DNA of 64,000 bases from positions 2,730,501 to 2,794,500 of the forward strand of contig NC_073352.2 of NCBI RefSeq assembly GCF_027580225.2. The letters run 5' to 3'. The notes beneath the pieces were generated by a model. That model was not told the DNA's origin. It worked only from the letters and a program-made list of their open reading frames with translations, and did no database searches. This DNA is from Misgurnus anguillicaudatus (lineage: Eukaryota > Chordata > Actinopteri > Cypriniformes > Cobitidae). The position numbers and the translations under genes were made by a program. Below are positions 25,846-35,700 of this stretch, piece after piece. The first letter of the stretch is position 1. Every line of letters starts with the position of its first letter.

Positions 25846-28800
25846 AGTCACTTCTTTATCTCTGATAGAGTTTGTGGGCAGCTTATAGCCTGCAAATTCT
25901 ATTTTGCCTACCCAAATCCAGTAGGTTGTTCATTTTATTACTGTTCCTATGTGTCCTGAAGCAGTCTTCCTAGCTGATGTGGGCTTAAGATTTCTGCTGG
26001 ACATTTGAGATGAAATTTAAGATAGAGTTCTGGACATAACATTCAGTGCCTTCAGGCTAAATGTATTCATGTAAGTTTCAATTTAAGAAAGATTCCTGGA
26101 CATAAAATTAGCAAATAATACAGCAGATGCCAACAGTGTCTTTGTGTTTTGAAAGAAGCAAACAAATCTTCTTTAGATCTGATAGTTTTTATGTATTTGT
26201 GGGTTTAACTCTGACTGTACAAGCCAACAGTCTGAGCATAGGCAGCAATAAACAGGAGCAGATTTTGTCAGCCCGGTTTCAACTCATCCTCTGTAGTCTA
26301 GTGGTTAGAGCACTGATTCTCCCATATGGGAGACCTGGGTTCAAGTCCCACAGGGTTTAAGTGGAGTTCTCTACTGACAAGTAGTCACTTCTTTATCTCT
26401 GATAGAGTTTGTGGGCAGCTTATAGGCTGAAAATTCTATTTTGCCTACCCAAATCCAGTAGGTTGTTCATTTTATTACTGTTCCTATGTCTCCTGAAGCA
26501 GTCTTCCTAGCTGATGTGGGCTTAAGATTTCTGCTGGACATTTGAGATGAAATTTAAGATAGAGTTCTGGACATAACATTCAGTGCTTTCAGGCTAAATG
26601 TATTCATGTAAGTTTCAATTTAAGAAAGATTCCTGGACATAAAATTAGCAAATAATACAGCAGATGCCAACAGTGTCTTTGTGTTTTGAAAGAAGCAAAC
26701 AAATCTTCTTTAGATCTGATAGTTTTTATGTATTTGTGGGTTTAACTCTGACTGTACAAGCCAACAGTCTGAGCATAGGCAGCAATAAACAGGAGCAGAT
26801 TTTGTCAGCCCGGTTTCAACTCATCCTCTGTAGTCTAGTGGTTAGAGCACTGATTCTCCCATATGGGAGACCTGGGTTCAAGTCCCACAGGGTTTAAGTG
26901 GAGTTCTCTACTGACAAGTAGTCACTTCTTTATCTCTGATAGAGTTTGTGGGCAGCTTATAGGCTGAAAATTCTATTTTGCCTACCCAAATCCAGTAGGT
27001 TGTTCATTTTATTACTGTTCCTATGTCTCCTGAAGCAGTCTTCCTAGCTGATGTGGGCTTAAGATTTCTGCTGGACATTTGAGATGAAATTTAAGATAGA
27101 GTTCTGGACATAACATTCAGTGCTTTCAGGCTAAATGTATTCATGTAAGTTTCAATTTAAGAAAGATTCCTGGACCTAAAATTAGCAAATAATACAGCAG
27201 ATGCCAACAGTGTCTTTGTGTTTTGAAAGAAGCAAACAAATCTTCTTTAGATCTGATAGTTTTTATGTATTTGTGGGTTTAACTCTGACTGTACAAGCCA
27301 ACAGTCTGAGCATAGGCAGCAATAAACAGGAGCAGATTTTGTCAGCCCGGTTTCAACTCATCCTCTGTAGTCTAGTGGTTAGAGCACTGATTCTCCCATA
27401 TGGGAGACCTGGGTTCAAGTCCCACAGGGTTTAAGTGGAGTTCTCTACTGACAAGTAGTCACTTCTTTATCTCTGATAGAGTTTGTGGGCAGCTTATAGC
27501 CTGCAAATTCTATTTTGCCTACCCAAATCCAGTAGGTTGTTCATTTTATTACTGTTCCTATGTCTCCTGAAGCAGTCTTCCTAGCTGATGTGGGCTTAAG
27601 ATTTCTGCTGGACATTTGAGATGAAATTTAAGATAGAGTTCTGGACATAACATTCAGTGCTTTCAGGCTAAATGTATTCATGTAAGTTTCAATTTAAGAA
27701 AGATTCCTGGACCTAAAATTAGCAAATAATACAGCAGATGCCAACAGTGTCTTTGTGTTTTGAAAGAAGCAAACAAATCTTCTTTAGATCTGATAGTTTT
27801 TATGTATTTGTGGGTTTAACTCTGACTGTACAAGCCAACAATCTGAGCCTAGGCAGCAATAAACAGGAGCAGATTTTGTCAGCCCGGCTTCAACTCATCC
27901 TCTGTAGTCTAGTGGTTAGAGCACTGATTCTCCCATATGGGAGACCTGGGTTCAAGTCCCACAGGGTTTAAGTGGAGTTCTCTACTGACAAGTAGTCACT
28001 TCTTTATCTCTGATAGAGTTTGTGGGCAGCTTATAGCCTGCAAATTCTATTTTGCCTACCCAAATCCAGTAGGTTGTTCATTTTATTACTGTTCCTATGT
28101 CTCCTGAAGCAGTCTTCCTAGCTGATGTGGGCTTAAGATTTCTGCTGGACATTTGAGATGAAATTTAAGATAGAGTTCTGGACATAACATTCAGTGCTTT
28201 CAGGCTAAATGTATTCATGTAAGTTTCAATTTAAGAAAGATTCCTGGACATAAAATTAGCAAATAATACAGCAGATGCCAACAGTGTCTTTGTGTTTTGA
28301 AAGAAGCAAACAAATCTTCTTTAGATCTGATAGTTTTTATGTATTTGTGGGTTTAACTCTGACTGTACAAGCCAACAGTCTGAGCATAGGCAGCAATAAA
28401 CAGGAGCAGATTTTGTCAGCCCGGTTTCAACTCATCCTCTGTAGTCTAGTGGTTAGAGCACTGATTCTCCCATATGGGAGACCTGGGTTCAAGTCCCACA
28501 GGGTTTAAGTGGAGTTCTCTACTGACAAGTAGTCACTTCTTTATCTCTGATAGAGTTTGTGGGCAGCTTATAGGCTGCAAATTCTATTTTGCCTACCCAA
28601 ATCCAGTAGGTTGTTCATTTTATTACTGTTCCTATGTCTCCTGAAGCAGTCTTCCTAGCTGATGTGGGCTTAAGATTTCTGCTGGACATTTGAGATGAAA
28701 TTTAAGATAGAGTTCTGGACATAACATTCAGTGCCTTCAGGCTAAATGTATTCATGTAAGTTTCAATTTAAGAAAGATTCCTGGACATAAAATTAGCAAA

Positions 28801-30052
28801 TAATACAGCAGATGCCAACAGTGTCTTTGTGTTTTGAAAGAAGCAAACAAATCTTCTTTAGATCTGATAGTTTTTATGTATTTGTGGGTTTAACTCTGAC
28901 TGTACAAGCCAACAGTCTGAGCATAGGCAGCAATAAACAGGAGCAGATTTTGTCAGCCCGGCTTCAACTCATCCTCTGTAGTCTAGTGGTTAGAGCACTG
29001 ATTCTCCCATATGGGAGACCTGGGTTCAAGTCCCACAGGGTTTAAGTGGAGTTCTCTACTGACAAGTAGTCACTTCTTTATCTCTGATAGAGTTTGTGGG
29101 CAGCTTATAGCCTGCAAATTCTATTTTGCCTACCCAAATCCAGTAGGTTGTTCATTTTATTACTGTTCCTATGTCTCCTGAAGCAGTCTTCCTAGCTGAT
29201 GTGGGCTTAAGATTTCTGCTGGACATTTGAGATGAAATTTAAGATAGAGTTCTGGACATAACATTCAGTGCTTTCAGGCTAAATGTATTCATGTAAGTTT
29301 CAATTTAAGAAAGATTCCTGGACATAAAATTAGCAAATAATACAGCAGATGCCAACAGTGTCTTTGTGTTTTGAAAGAAGCAAACAAATCTTCTTTAGAT
29401 CTGATAGTTTTTATGTATTTGTGGGTTTAACTCTGACTGTACAAGCCAACAGTCTGAGCATAGGCAGCAATAAACAGGAGCAGATTTTGTTAGCCCTGCT
29501 TCAACTCATCCTCTGTAGTCTAGTGGTTAGAGCACTGATTCTCCCATATGGGAGACCTGGGTTCAAGTCCCACAGGGTTTAAGTGGAGTTCTCTACTGAC
29601 AAGTAGTCACTTCTTTATCTCTGATAGAGTTTGTGGGCAGCTTATAGCCTGCAAATTCTATTTTGCCTACCCAAATCCAGTAGGTTGTTCATTTTATTAC
29701 TGTTCCTATGTCTCCTGAAGCAGTCTTCCTAGCTGATGTGGGCTTAAGATTTCTGCTGGACATTTGAGATGAAATTTAAGATAGAGTTCTGGACATAACA
29801 TTCAGTGCTTTCAGGCTAAATGTATTCATGTAAGTTTCAATTTAAGAAAGATTCCTGGACATAAAATTAGCAAATAATACAGCAGATGCCAACAGTGTCT
29901 TTGTGTTTTGAAAGAAGCAAACAAATCTTCTTTAGATCTGATAGTTTTTATGTATTTGTGGGTTTAACTCTGACTGTACAAGCCAACAGTCTGAGCATAG
30001 GCAGCAATAAACAGGAGCAGATTTTGTCAGCCCGGTTTCAACTCATCCTCTG

Positions 30053-30063
30053 TAGTCTAGTGG
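30053..30063 (+). promoter_or_regulatory. A-box-like element, Pol III type 2 promoter
   Basis: TAGTCTAGTGG fits the eukaryotic A box (roughly TRGYNNARNNG) at the expected place, 7 nt into the tRNA-like block. It is unchanged in nearly all copies; clear exceptions are the copies at 6419 and 51525. Function is inferred from the motif. Confidence 0.75.
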
Positions 30064-30076
30064 TTAGAGCACTGAT

Positions 30077-30092
30077 TCTCCCATATGGGAGA
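30077..30092. repeat. 16-bp perfect palindrome at the anticodon-arm position
   Basis: TCTCCCATATGGGAGA is its own reverse complement, with CATATG at the centre. As RNA it would form a 6-bp stem with an AUAU loop, unlike a tRNA anticodon arm (5-bp stem, 7-nt loop). It is preserved in most copies; damaged copies are in the monomers at 2124, 9104, 56358, 57968 and 59042, none with a compensating change. Confidence 0.9.
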
Positions 30093-30096
30093 CCTG

Positions 30097-30107
30097 GGTT
30101 CAAGTCC
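30097..30107 (+). promoter_or_regulatory. B box, Pol III type 2 promoter (TFIIIC site)
   Basis: GGTTCAAGTCC matches the B-box consensus GGTTCRANTCC. There are 33 nt between the A and B boxes, a normal tRNA-gene spacing. The A in place of G at the seventh-base R position is what CpG decay of GGTTCGA would give, though both are accepted B-box forms. The only altered copies I found are the partial first one (GGTTCAAATCC) and the one at 51525 (GATTCAAGTCC). Confidence 0.82.
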
Positions 30108-30129
30108 CACAGGGTTTAAGTGGAGTTCT

Positions 30130-30143
30130 CTACTGACAAGTAG
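30130..30143 (+). other. Small inverted repeat just 3' of the tRNA-like element
   Basis: CTACT-GACA-AGTAG can form a 5-bp stem with a 4-nt loop. It would lie inside a transcript started at the tRNA-like element. Copies at 513, 2124 and 6956 have CTACTGGCAAGTAC, which loses the outer pair, so the structure is not strictly kept. Significance is uncertain. Confidence 0.4.
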
Positions 30144-30146
30144 TCA

Positions 30147-30164
30147 CTTCTTTATCTCTGATAG
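30147..30164 (+). repeat. 18-nt motif, first version
   Basis: CTTCTTTATCTCTGATAG. A second version, CTTCTTTAGATCTGATAG, lies 317 bp downstream at 30464-30481 and differs at two of 18 positions. Both are followed by TTTGTGGG, after different spacings. This suggests part of the monomer arose by an old internal duplication. Confidence 0.6.
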
Positions 30165-30197
30165 AGTTTGTGGGCAGCTTATAGGCTGCAAATTCTA

Positions 30198-30201
30198 TTT
30201 T
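30198..30201 (+). terminator. First candidate Pol III terminator (TTTT)
   Basis: The first four-T run after the B box, in CTATTTTGCC, 152-155 nt after the tRNA-like start. Pol III ends at short runs of T on the coding strand; four is the usual vertebrate minimum. Variants with AATTTTATTTTG exist (for example near 1734 and 8177) and add another T4 just upstream. Confidence 0.4.
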
Positions 30202-30228
30202 GCCTACCCAAATCCAGTAGGTTGTTCA

Positions 30229-30232
30229 TTTT
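30229..30232 (+). terminator. Second candidate Pol III terminator (TTTT)
   Basis: A T4 run in TTCATTTTATT, 31 nt after the first, could catch read-through transcripts. Confidence 0.3.
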
Positions 30233-30309
30233 ATTACTGTTCCTATGTCTCCTGAAGCAGTCTTCCTAGCTGATGTGGGCTTAAGATTTCTGCTGGACAT
30301 TTGAGATGA

Positions 30310-30339
30310 AATTTAAGATAGAGTTCTGGACATAACATT
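30310..30339 (+). repeat. 30-nt internal direct repeat, copy 1
   Basis: It begins AATTTAAGATAGAG and ends GGACATAACATT. It matches the segment 66 bp downstream at 26 of 30 positions. A third CTGGACAT lies 33 bp before the one in this copy, suggesting a degenerate 33-bp sub-repeat within this part of the monomer. Confidence 0.75.
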
Positions 30340-30375
30340 CAGTGCTTTCAGGCTAAATGTATTCATGTAAGTTTC

Positions 30376-30405
30376 AATTTAAGAAAGATTCCTGGACATA
30401 AAATT
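30376..30405 (+). repeat. 30-nt internal direct repeat, copy 2
   Basis: It begins AATTTAAGAAAGAT and ends GGACATAAAATT, the partner of the segment at 30310. In some monomers (for example near 842, 2453 and 7286) the second base is G, and in many the ACAT is ACCT. Confidence 0.75.
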
Positions 30406-30463
30406 AGCAAATAATACAGCAGATGCCAACAGTGTCTTTGTGTTTTGAAAGAAGCAAACAAAT

Positions 30464-30481
30464 CTTCTTTAGATCTGATAG
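30464..30481 (+). repeat. 18-nt motif, second version (contains AGATCT)
   Basis: The partner of the motif at 30147. It contains the AGATCT hexamer at 30471-30476, present about once per monomer and so useful as a physical landmark of the 537-bp period. Confidence 0.6.
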
Positions 30482-30486
30482 TTTTT
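30482..30486 (+). terminator. Five-T run, backup Pol III terminator
   Basis: GATAGTTTTTATG holds the longest T run of the consensus monomer. It lies about 97-101 nt upstream of the next tRNA-like start, so it would separate neighbouring Pol III units. It is six Ts in the monomer at 59042. Confidence 0.4.
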
Positions 30487-30508
30487 ATGTATTTGTGGGT
30501 TTAACTCT

Positions 30509-30528
30509 GACTGTACAAGCCAACAGTC
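30509..30528. other. Inverted repeat upstream of the next tRNA-like element
   Basis: GACTGT and ACAGTC form a perfect 6-bp stem around an 8-nt loop. In the monomer class with ACAATCTGAGCC the right arm becomes ACAATC and one pair is lost, so the structure is polymorphic in the array. It may be chance. Confidence 0.4.
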
Positions 30529-30542
30529 TGAGCATAGGCAGC

Positions 30543-30548
30543 AATAAA
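30543..30548 (+). other. AATAAA hexamer
   Basis: It matches the polyadenylation signal and occurs in most monomers (GCAATAAACAGG). With no Pol II gene in view and an AT-rich context I give it little weight. At 60073-60082 one monomer has GCATTAAAC and has lost it. Confidence 0.15.
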
Positions 30549-32193
30549 CAGGAGCAGATTTTGTTAGCCCTGCTTCAACTCATCCTCTGTAGTCTAGTGG
30601 TTAGAGCACTGATTCTCCCATATGGGAGACCTGGGTTCAAGTCCCACAGGGTTTAAGTGGAGTTCTCTACTGACAAGTAGTCACTTCTTTATCTCTGATA
30701 GAGTTTGTGGGCAGCTTATAGCCTGCAAATTCTATTTTGCCTACCCAAATCCAGTAGGTTGTTCATTTTATTACTGTTCCTATGTCTCCTGAAGCAGTCT
30801 TCCTAGCTGATGTGGGCTTAAGATTTCTGCTGGACATTTGAGATGAAATTTAAGATAGAGTTCTGGACATAACATTCAGTGCTTTCAGGCTAAATGTATT
30901 CATGTAAGTTTCAATTTAAGAAAGATTCCTGGACATAAAATTAGCAAATAATACAGCAGATGCCAACAGTGTCTTTGTGTTTTGAAAGAAGCAAACAAAT
31001 CTTCTTTAGATCTGATAGTTTTTATGTATTTGTGGGTTTAACTCTGACTGTACAAGCCAACAGTCTGAGCATAGGCAGCAATAAACAGGAGCAGATTTTG
31101 TCAGCCCGGTTTCAACTCATCCTCTGTAGTCTAGTGGTTAGAGCACTGATTCTCCCATATGGGAGACCTGGGTTCAAGTCCCACAGGGTTTAAGTGGAGT
31201 TCTCTACTGACAAGTAGTCACTTCTTTATCTCTGATAGAGTTTGTGGGCAGCTTATAGCCTGCAAATTCTATTTTGCCTACCCAAATCCAGTAGGTTGTT
31301 CATTTTATTACTGTTCCTATGTCTCCTGAAGCAGTCTTCCTAGCTGATGTGGGCTTAAGATTTCTGCTGGACATTTGAGATGAAATTTAAGATAGAGTTC
31401 TGGACATAACATTCAGTGCTTTCAGGCTAAATGTATTCATGTAAGTTTCAATTTAAGAAAGATTCCTGGACATAAAATTAGCAAATAATACAGCAGATGC
31501 CAACAGTGTCTTTGTGTTTTGAAAGAAGCAAACAAATCTTCTTTAGATCTGATAGTTTTTATGTATTTGTGGGTTTAACTCTGACTGTACAAGCCAACAG
31601 TCTGAGCATAGGCAGCAATAAACAGGAGCAGATTTTGTCAGCCCGGCTTCAACTCATCCTCTGTAGTCTAGTGGTTAGAGCACTGATTCTCCCATATGGG
31701 AGACCTGGGTTCAAGTCCCACAGGGTTTAAGTGGAGTTCTCTACTGACAAGTAGTCACTTCTTTATCTCTGATAGAGTTTGTGGGCAGCTTATAGCCTGC
31801 AAATTCTATTTTGCCTACCCAAATCCAGTAGGTTGTTCATTTTATTACTGTTCCTATGTCTCCTGAAGCAGTCTTCCTAGCTGATGTGGGCTTAAGATTT
31901 CTGCTGGACATTTGAGATGAAATTTAAGATAGAGTTCTGGACATAACATTCAGTGCTTTCAGGCTAAATGTATTCATGTAAGTTTCAATTTAAGAAAGAT
32001 TCCTGGACATAAAATTAGCAAATAATACAGCAGATGCCAACAGTGTCTTTGTGTTTTGAAAGAAGCAAACAAATCTTCTTTAGATCTGATAGTTTTTATG
32101 TATTTGTGGGTTTAACTCTGACTGTACAAGCCAACAGTCTGAGCATAGGCAGCAATAAACAGGAGCAGATTTTGTTAGCCCTGCTTCAACTCA

Positions 32194-32729
32194 TCCTCTG
32201 TAGTCTAGTGGTTAGAGCACTGATTCTCCCATATGGGAGACCTGGGTTCAAGTCCCACAGGGTTTAAGTGGAGTTCTCTACTGACAAGTAGTCACTTCTT
32301 TATCTCTGATAGAGTTTGTGGGCAGCTTATAGCCTGCAAATTCTATTTTGCCTACCCAAATCCAGTAGGTTGTTCATTTTATTACTGTTCCTATGTGTCC
32401 TGAAGCAGTCTTCCTAGCTGATGTGGGCTTAAGATTTCTGCTGGACATTTGAGATGAAATTTAAGATAGAGTTCTGGACATAACATTCAGTGCTTTCAGG
32501 CTAAATGTATTCATGTAAGTTTCAATTTAAGAAAGATTCCTGGACATAAAATTAGCAAATAATACAGCAGATGCCAACAGTGTCTTTGTGTTTTGAAAGA
32601 AGCAAACAAATCTTCTTTAGATCTGATAGTTTTTATGTATTTGTGGGTTTAACTCTGACTGTACAAGCCAACAGTCTGAGCATAGGCAGCAATAAACAGG
32701 AGCAGATTTTGTCAGCCCGGTTCAACTCA
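32194..32729 (+). repeat. 536-bp monomer with a one-base deletion upstream of the next tRNA-like element
   Basis: A T is missing at 32721-32722 (CCCGGTTCAAC instead of CCCGGTTTCAAC), nine bases before the next tRNA-like start at 32730. Otherwise this is a typical monomer of the homogeneous core. Confidence 0.93.
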
Positions 32730-35700
32730 TCCTCTGTAGTCTAGTGGTTAGAGCACTGATTCTCCCATATGGGAGACCTGGGTTCAAGTCCCACAGGGTT
32801 TAAGTGGAGTTCTCTACTGACAAGTAGTCACTTCTTTATCTCTGATAGAGTTTGTGGGCAGCTTATAGCCTGCAAATTCTATTTTGCCTACCCAAATCCA
32901 GTAGGTTGTTCATTTTATTACTGTTCCTATGTCTCCTGAAGCAGTCTTCCTAGCTGATGTGGGCTTAAGATTTCTGCTGGACATTTGAGATGAAATTTAA
33001 GATAGAGTTCTGGACATAACATTCAGTGCTTTCAGGCTAAATGTATTCATGTAAGTTTCAATTTAAGAAAGATTCCTGGACATAAAATTAGCAAATAATA
33101 CAGCAGATGCCAACAGTGTCTTTGTGTTTTGAAAGAAGCAAACAAATCTTCTTTAGATCTGATAGTTTTTATGTATTTGTGGGTTTAACTCTGACTGTAC
33201 AAGCCAACAGTCTGAGCATAGGCAGCAATAAACAGGAGCAGATTTTGTTAGCCCTGCTTCAACTCATCCTCTGTAGTCTAGTGGTTAGAGCACTGATTCT
33301 CCCATATGGGAGACCTGGGTTCAAGTCCCACAGGGTTTAAGTGGAGTTCTCTACTGACAAGTAGTCACTTCTTTATCTCTGATAGAGTTTGTGGGCAGCT
33401 TATAGCCTGCAAATTCTATTTTGCCTACCCAAATCCAGTAGGTTGTTCATTTTATTACTGTTCCTATGTGTCCTGAAGCAGTCTTCCTAGCTGATGTGGG
33501 CTTAAGATTTCTGCTGGACATTTGAGATGAAATTTAAGATAGAGTTCTGGACATAACATTCAGTGCTTTCAGGCTAAATGTATTCATGTAAGTTTCAATT
33601 TAAGAAAGATTCCTGGACATAAAATTAGCAAATAATACAGCAGATGCCAACAGTGTCTTTGTGTTTTGAAAGAAGCAAACAAATCTTCTTTAGATCTGAT
33701 AGTTTTTATGTATTTGTGGGTTTAACTCTGACTGTACAAGCCAACAGTCTGAGCATAGGCAGCAATAAACAGGAGCAGATTTTGTCAGCCCGGTTTCAAC
33801 TCATCCTCTGTAGTCTAGTGGTTAGAGCACTGATTCTCCCATATGGGAGACCTGGGTTCAAGTCCCACAGGGTTTAAGTGGAGTTCTCTACTGACAAGTA
33901 GTCACTTCTTTATCTCTGATAGAGTTTGTGGGCAGCTTATAGCCTGCAAATTCTATTTTGCCTACCCAAATCCAGTAGGTTGTTCATTTTATTACTGTTC
34001 CTATGTCTCCTGAAGCAGTCTTCCTAGCTGATGTGGGCTTAAGATTTCTGCTGGACATTTGAGATGAAATTTAAGATAGAGTTCTGGACATAACATTCAG
34101 TGCTTTCAGGCTAAATGTATTCATGTAAGTTTCAATTTAAGAAAGATTCCTGGACATAAAATTAGCAAATAATACAGCAGATGCCAACAGTGTCTTTGTG
34201 TTTTGAAAGAAGCAAACAAATCTTCTTTAGATCTGATAGTTTTTATGTATTTGTGGGTTTAACTCTGACTGTACAAGCCAACAGTCTGAGCATAGGCAGC
34301 AATAAACAGGAGCAGATTTTGTCAGCCCGGTTTCAACTCATCCTCTGTAGTCTAGTGGTTAGAGCACTGATTCTCCCATATGGGAGACCTGGGTTCAAGT
34401 CCCACAGGGTTTAAGTGGAGTTCTCTACTGACAAGTAGTCACTTCTTTATCTCTGATAGAGTTTGTGGGCAGCTTATAGCCTGCAAATTCTATTTTGCCT
34501 ACCCAAATCCAGTAGGTTGTTCATTTTATTACTGTTCCTATGTCTCCTGAAGCAGTCTTCCTAGCTGATGTGGGCTTAAGATTTCTGCTGGACATTTGAG
34601 ATGAAATTTAAGATAGAGTTCTGGACATAACATTCAGTGCTTTCAGGCTAAATGTATTCATGTAAGTTTCAATTTAAGAAAGATTCCTGGACATAAAATT
34701 AGCAAATAATACAGCAGATGCCAACAGTGTCTTTGTGTTTTGAAAGAAGCAAACAAATCTTCTTTAGATCTGATAGTTTTTATGTATTTGTGGGTTTAAC
34801 TCTGACTGTACAAGCCAACAGTCTGAGCATAGGCAGCAATAAACAGGAGCAGATTTTGTCAGCCCGGTTTCAACTCATCCTCTGTAGTCTAGTGGTTAGA
34901 GCACTGATTCTCCCATATGGGAGACCTGGGTTCAAGTCCCACAGGGTTTAAGTGGAGTTCTCTACTGACAAGTAGTCACTTCTTTATCTCTGATAGAGTT
35001 TGTGGGCAGCTTATAGCCTGCAAATTCTATTTTGCCTACCCAAATCCAGTAGGTTGTTCATTTTATTACTGTTCCTATGTCTCCTGAAGCAGTCTTCCTA
35101 GCTGATGTGGGCTTAAGATTTCTGCTGGACATTTGAGATGAAATTTAAGATAGAGTTCTGGACATAACATTCAGTGCTTTCAGGCTAAATGTATTCATGT
35201 AAGTTTCAATTTAAGAAAGATTCCTGGACCTAAAATTAGCAAATAATACAGCAGATGCCAACAGTGTCTTTGTGTTTTGAAAGAAGCAAACAAATCTTCT
35301 TTAGATCTGATAGTTTTTATGTATTTGTGGGTTTAACTCTGACTGTACAAGCCAACAGTCTGAGCATAGGCAGCAATAAACAGGAGCAGATTTTGTCAGC
35401 CCGGCTTCAACTCATCCTCTGTAGTCTAGTGGTTAGAGCACTGATTCTCCCATATGGGAGACCTGGGTTCAAGTCCCACAGGGTTTAAGTGGAGTTCTCT
35501 ACTGACAAGTAGTCACTTCTTTATCTCTGATAGAGTTTGTGGGCAGCTTATAGCCTGCAAATTCTATTTTGCCTACCCAAATCCAGTAGGTTGTTCATTT
35601 TATTACTGTTCCTATGTCTCCTGAAGCAGTCTTCCTAGCTGATGTGGGCTTAAGATTTCTGCTGGACATTTGAGATGAAATTTAAGATAGAGTTCTGGAC

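Larger units (their letters stand above)
30046..30117 (+). pseudogene. tRNA-derived element with internal Pol III promoter (reference copy)
   Basis: The 72-nt block has the linear layout of a tRNA gene: TCCTCTG, TA, D-arm with GTCTAGTGGTTAG, central arm, then CTGGG-TTCAAGT-CCCAC. The first 22 nt match human tRNA-Glu(CTC), as I remember it, at 18 of 22 positions. It does not fold as a proper tRNA. The nominal acceptor ends (TCCTCTG and AGGGTTT) pair poorly, although CTCTGT can pair with ACAGGG. The T stem has a C-C mismatch at its base. The anticodon stem-loop is replaced by a palindrome with a 4-nt loop. No 3' CCA is encoded, as is normal in eukaryotes. It is most likely a SINE-like or pseudo-tRNA head kept as a promoter; a decoding tRNA is unlikely. 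Equivalent copies start at each monomer start listed in the summary. Confidence 0.8.
29886..30119 (+). other. 77-codon open frame (reference copy), probably not a gene
   Basis: It begins ATGCCAACAGTG and ends with TAA inside the tRNA-like 3' end; the last 24 or so residues are simply the tRNA-like block read as protein. Equivalent frames occur in nearly all monomers. Against coding: differences between monomers mostly change the residue (Q/E/R, N/S, L/W, R/Q/L, F/L), frameshifts at 6293 and 32721 and stops near 10053, 10692, 23478 and 24117 are tolerated, and those stop-bearing monomers were themselves duplicated. No splice or promoter context is visible. It is best read as a by-product of a young, homogeneous repeat. 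Confidence 0.85.
30046..30201 (+). ncRNA. Possible Pol III transcript, ~156 nt
   Basis: If the A and B boxes are active, transcription would start near the tRNA-like 5' end and first meet a run of four Ts at 30198-30201. The product would hold the degenerate tRNA fold followed by a small hairpin. Termination at T4 may be inefficient, so longer products reaching 30229-30232 or the T5 at 30482-30486 are possible. No expression evidence exists in the sequence itself. Confidence 0.35.
30046..30582 (+). repeat. Representative monomer from the homogeneous core
   Basis: This copy is used as the reference. Sub-features given below apply to other monomers at the same offset from the tRNA-like start. 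In order: tRNA-like element (offset 0-71), small hairpin (84-97), an 18-nt motif (101-118), two T4 runs (152-155 and 183-186), a 30-nt motif repeated 66 bp apart (264 and 330), a second version of the 18-nt motif (418-435), a T5 run (436-440), a hairpin (463-482), AATAAA (497-502), and a variable hotspot just before the next tRNA-like start. The stretch from offset 187 to 263 shows nothing I recognise. Confidence 0.93.
9640..32193 (+). repeat. Forty-two in-phase 537-bp monomers (starts 9640 + 537k)
   Basis: This run spans two different textures. From 9.6 to about 28 kb the monomers mix several haplotypes (AAAGAAATC or AAACAAATC; ACAATCTGAGCCTAGG or ACAGTCTGAGCATAGG; TATTGCC, TATAGCC or TATAGGCTG), arranged in nested long-period duplications. 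From about 28 kb onward nearly all differences disappear apart from a short hotspot just upstream of the tRNA-like part. Confidence 0.95.

Noticed and set aside
30046..30117. Functional decoding tRNA (Glu, Gly or Met)
   Set aside because: The acceptor and T stems are imperfect, the anticodon arm cannot form the 5-bp stem with 7-nt loop, and the possible anticodon depends on how the block is shifted.
30270..30290. Hammerhead ribozyme core (CTGATG), known in some satellites
   Set aside because: The CTGATGTGGG context lacks the CTGATGA core and I saw no GAAA partner in the right arrangement.
30543..30548. AATAAA as a true polyadenylation signal
   Set aside because: A single hexamer in an AT-rich repeat without a Pol II transcription unit; chance is sufficient.
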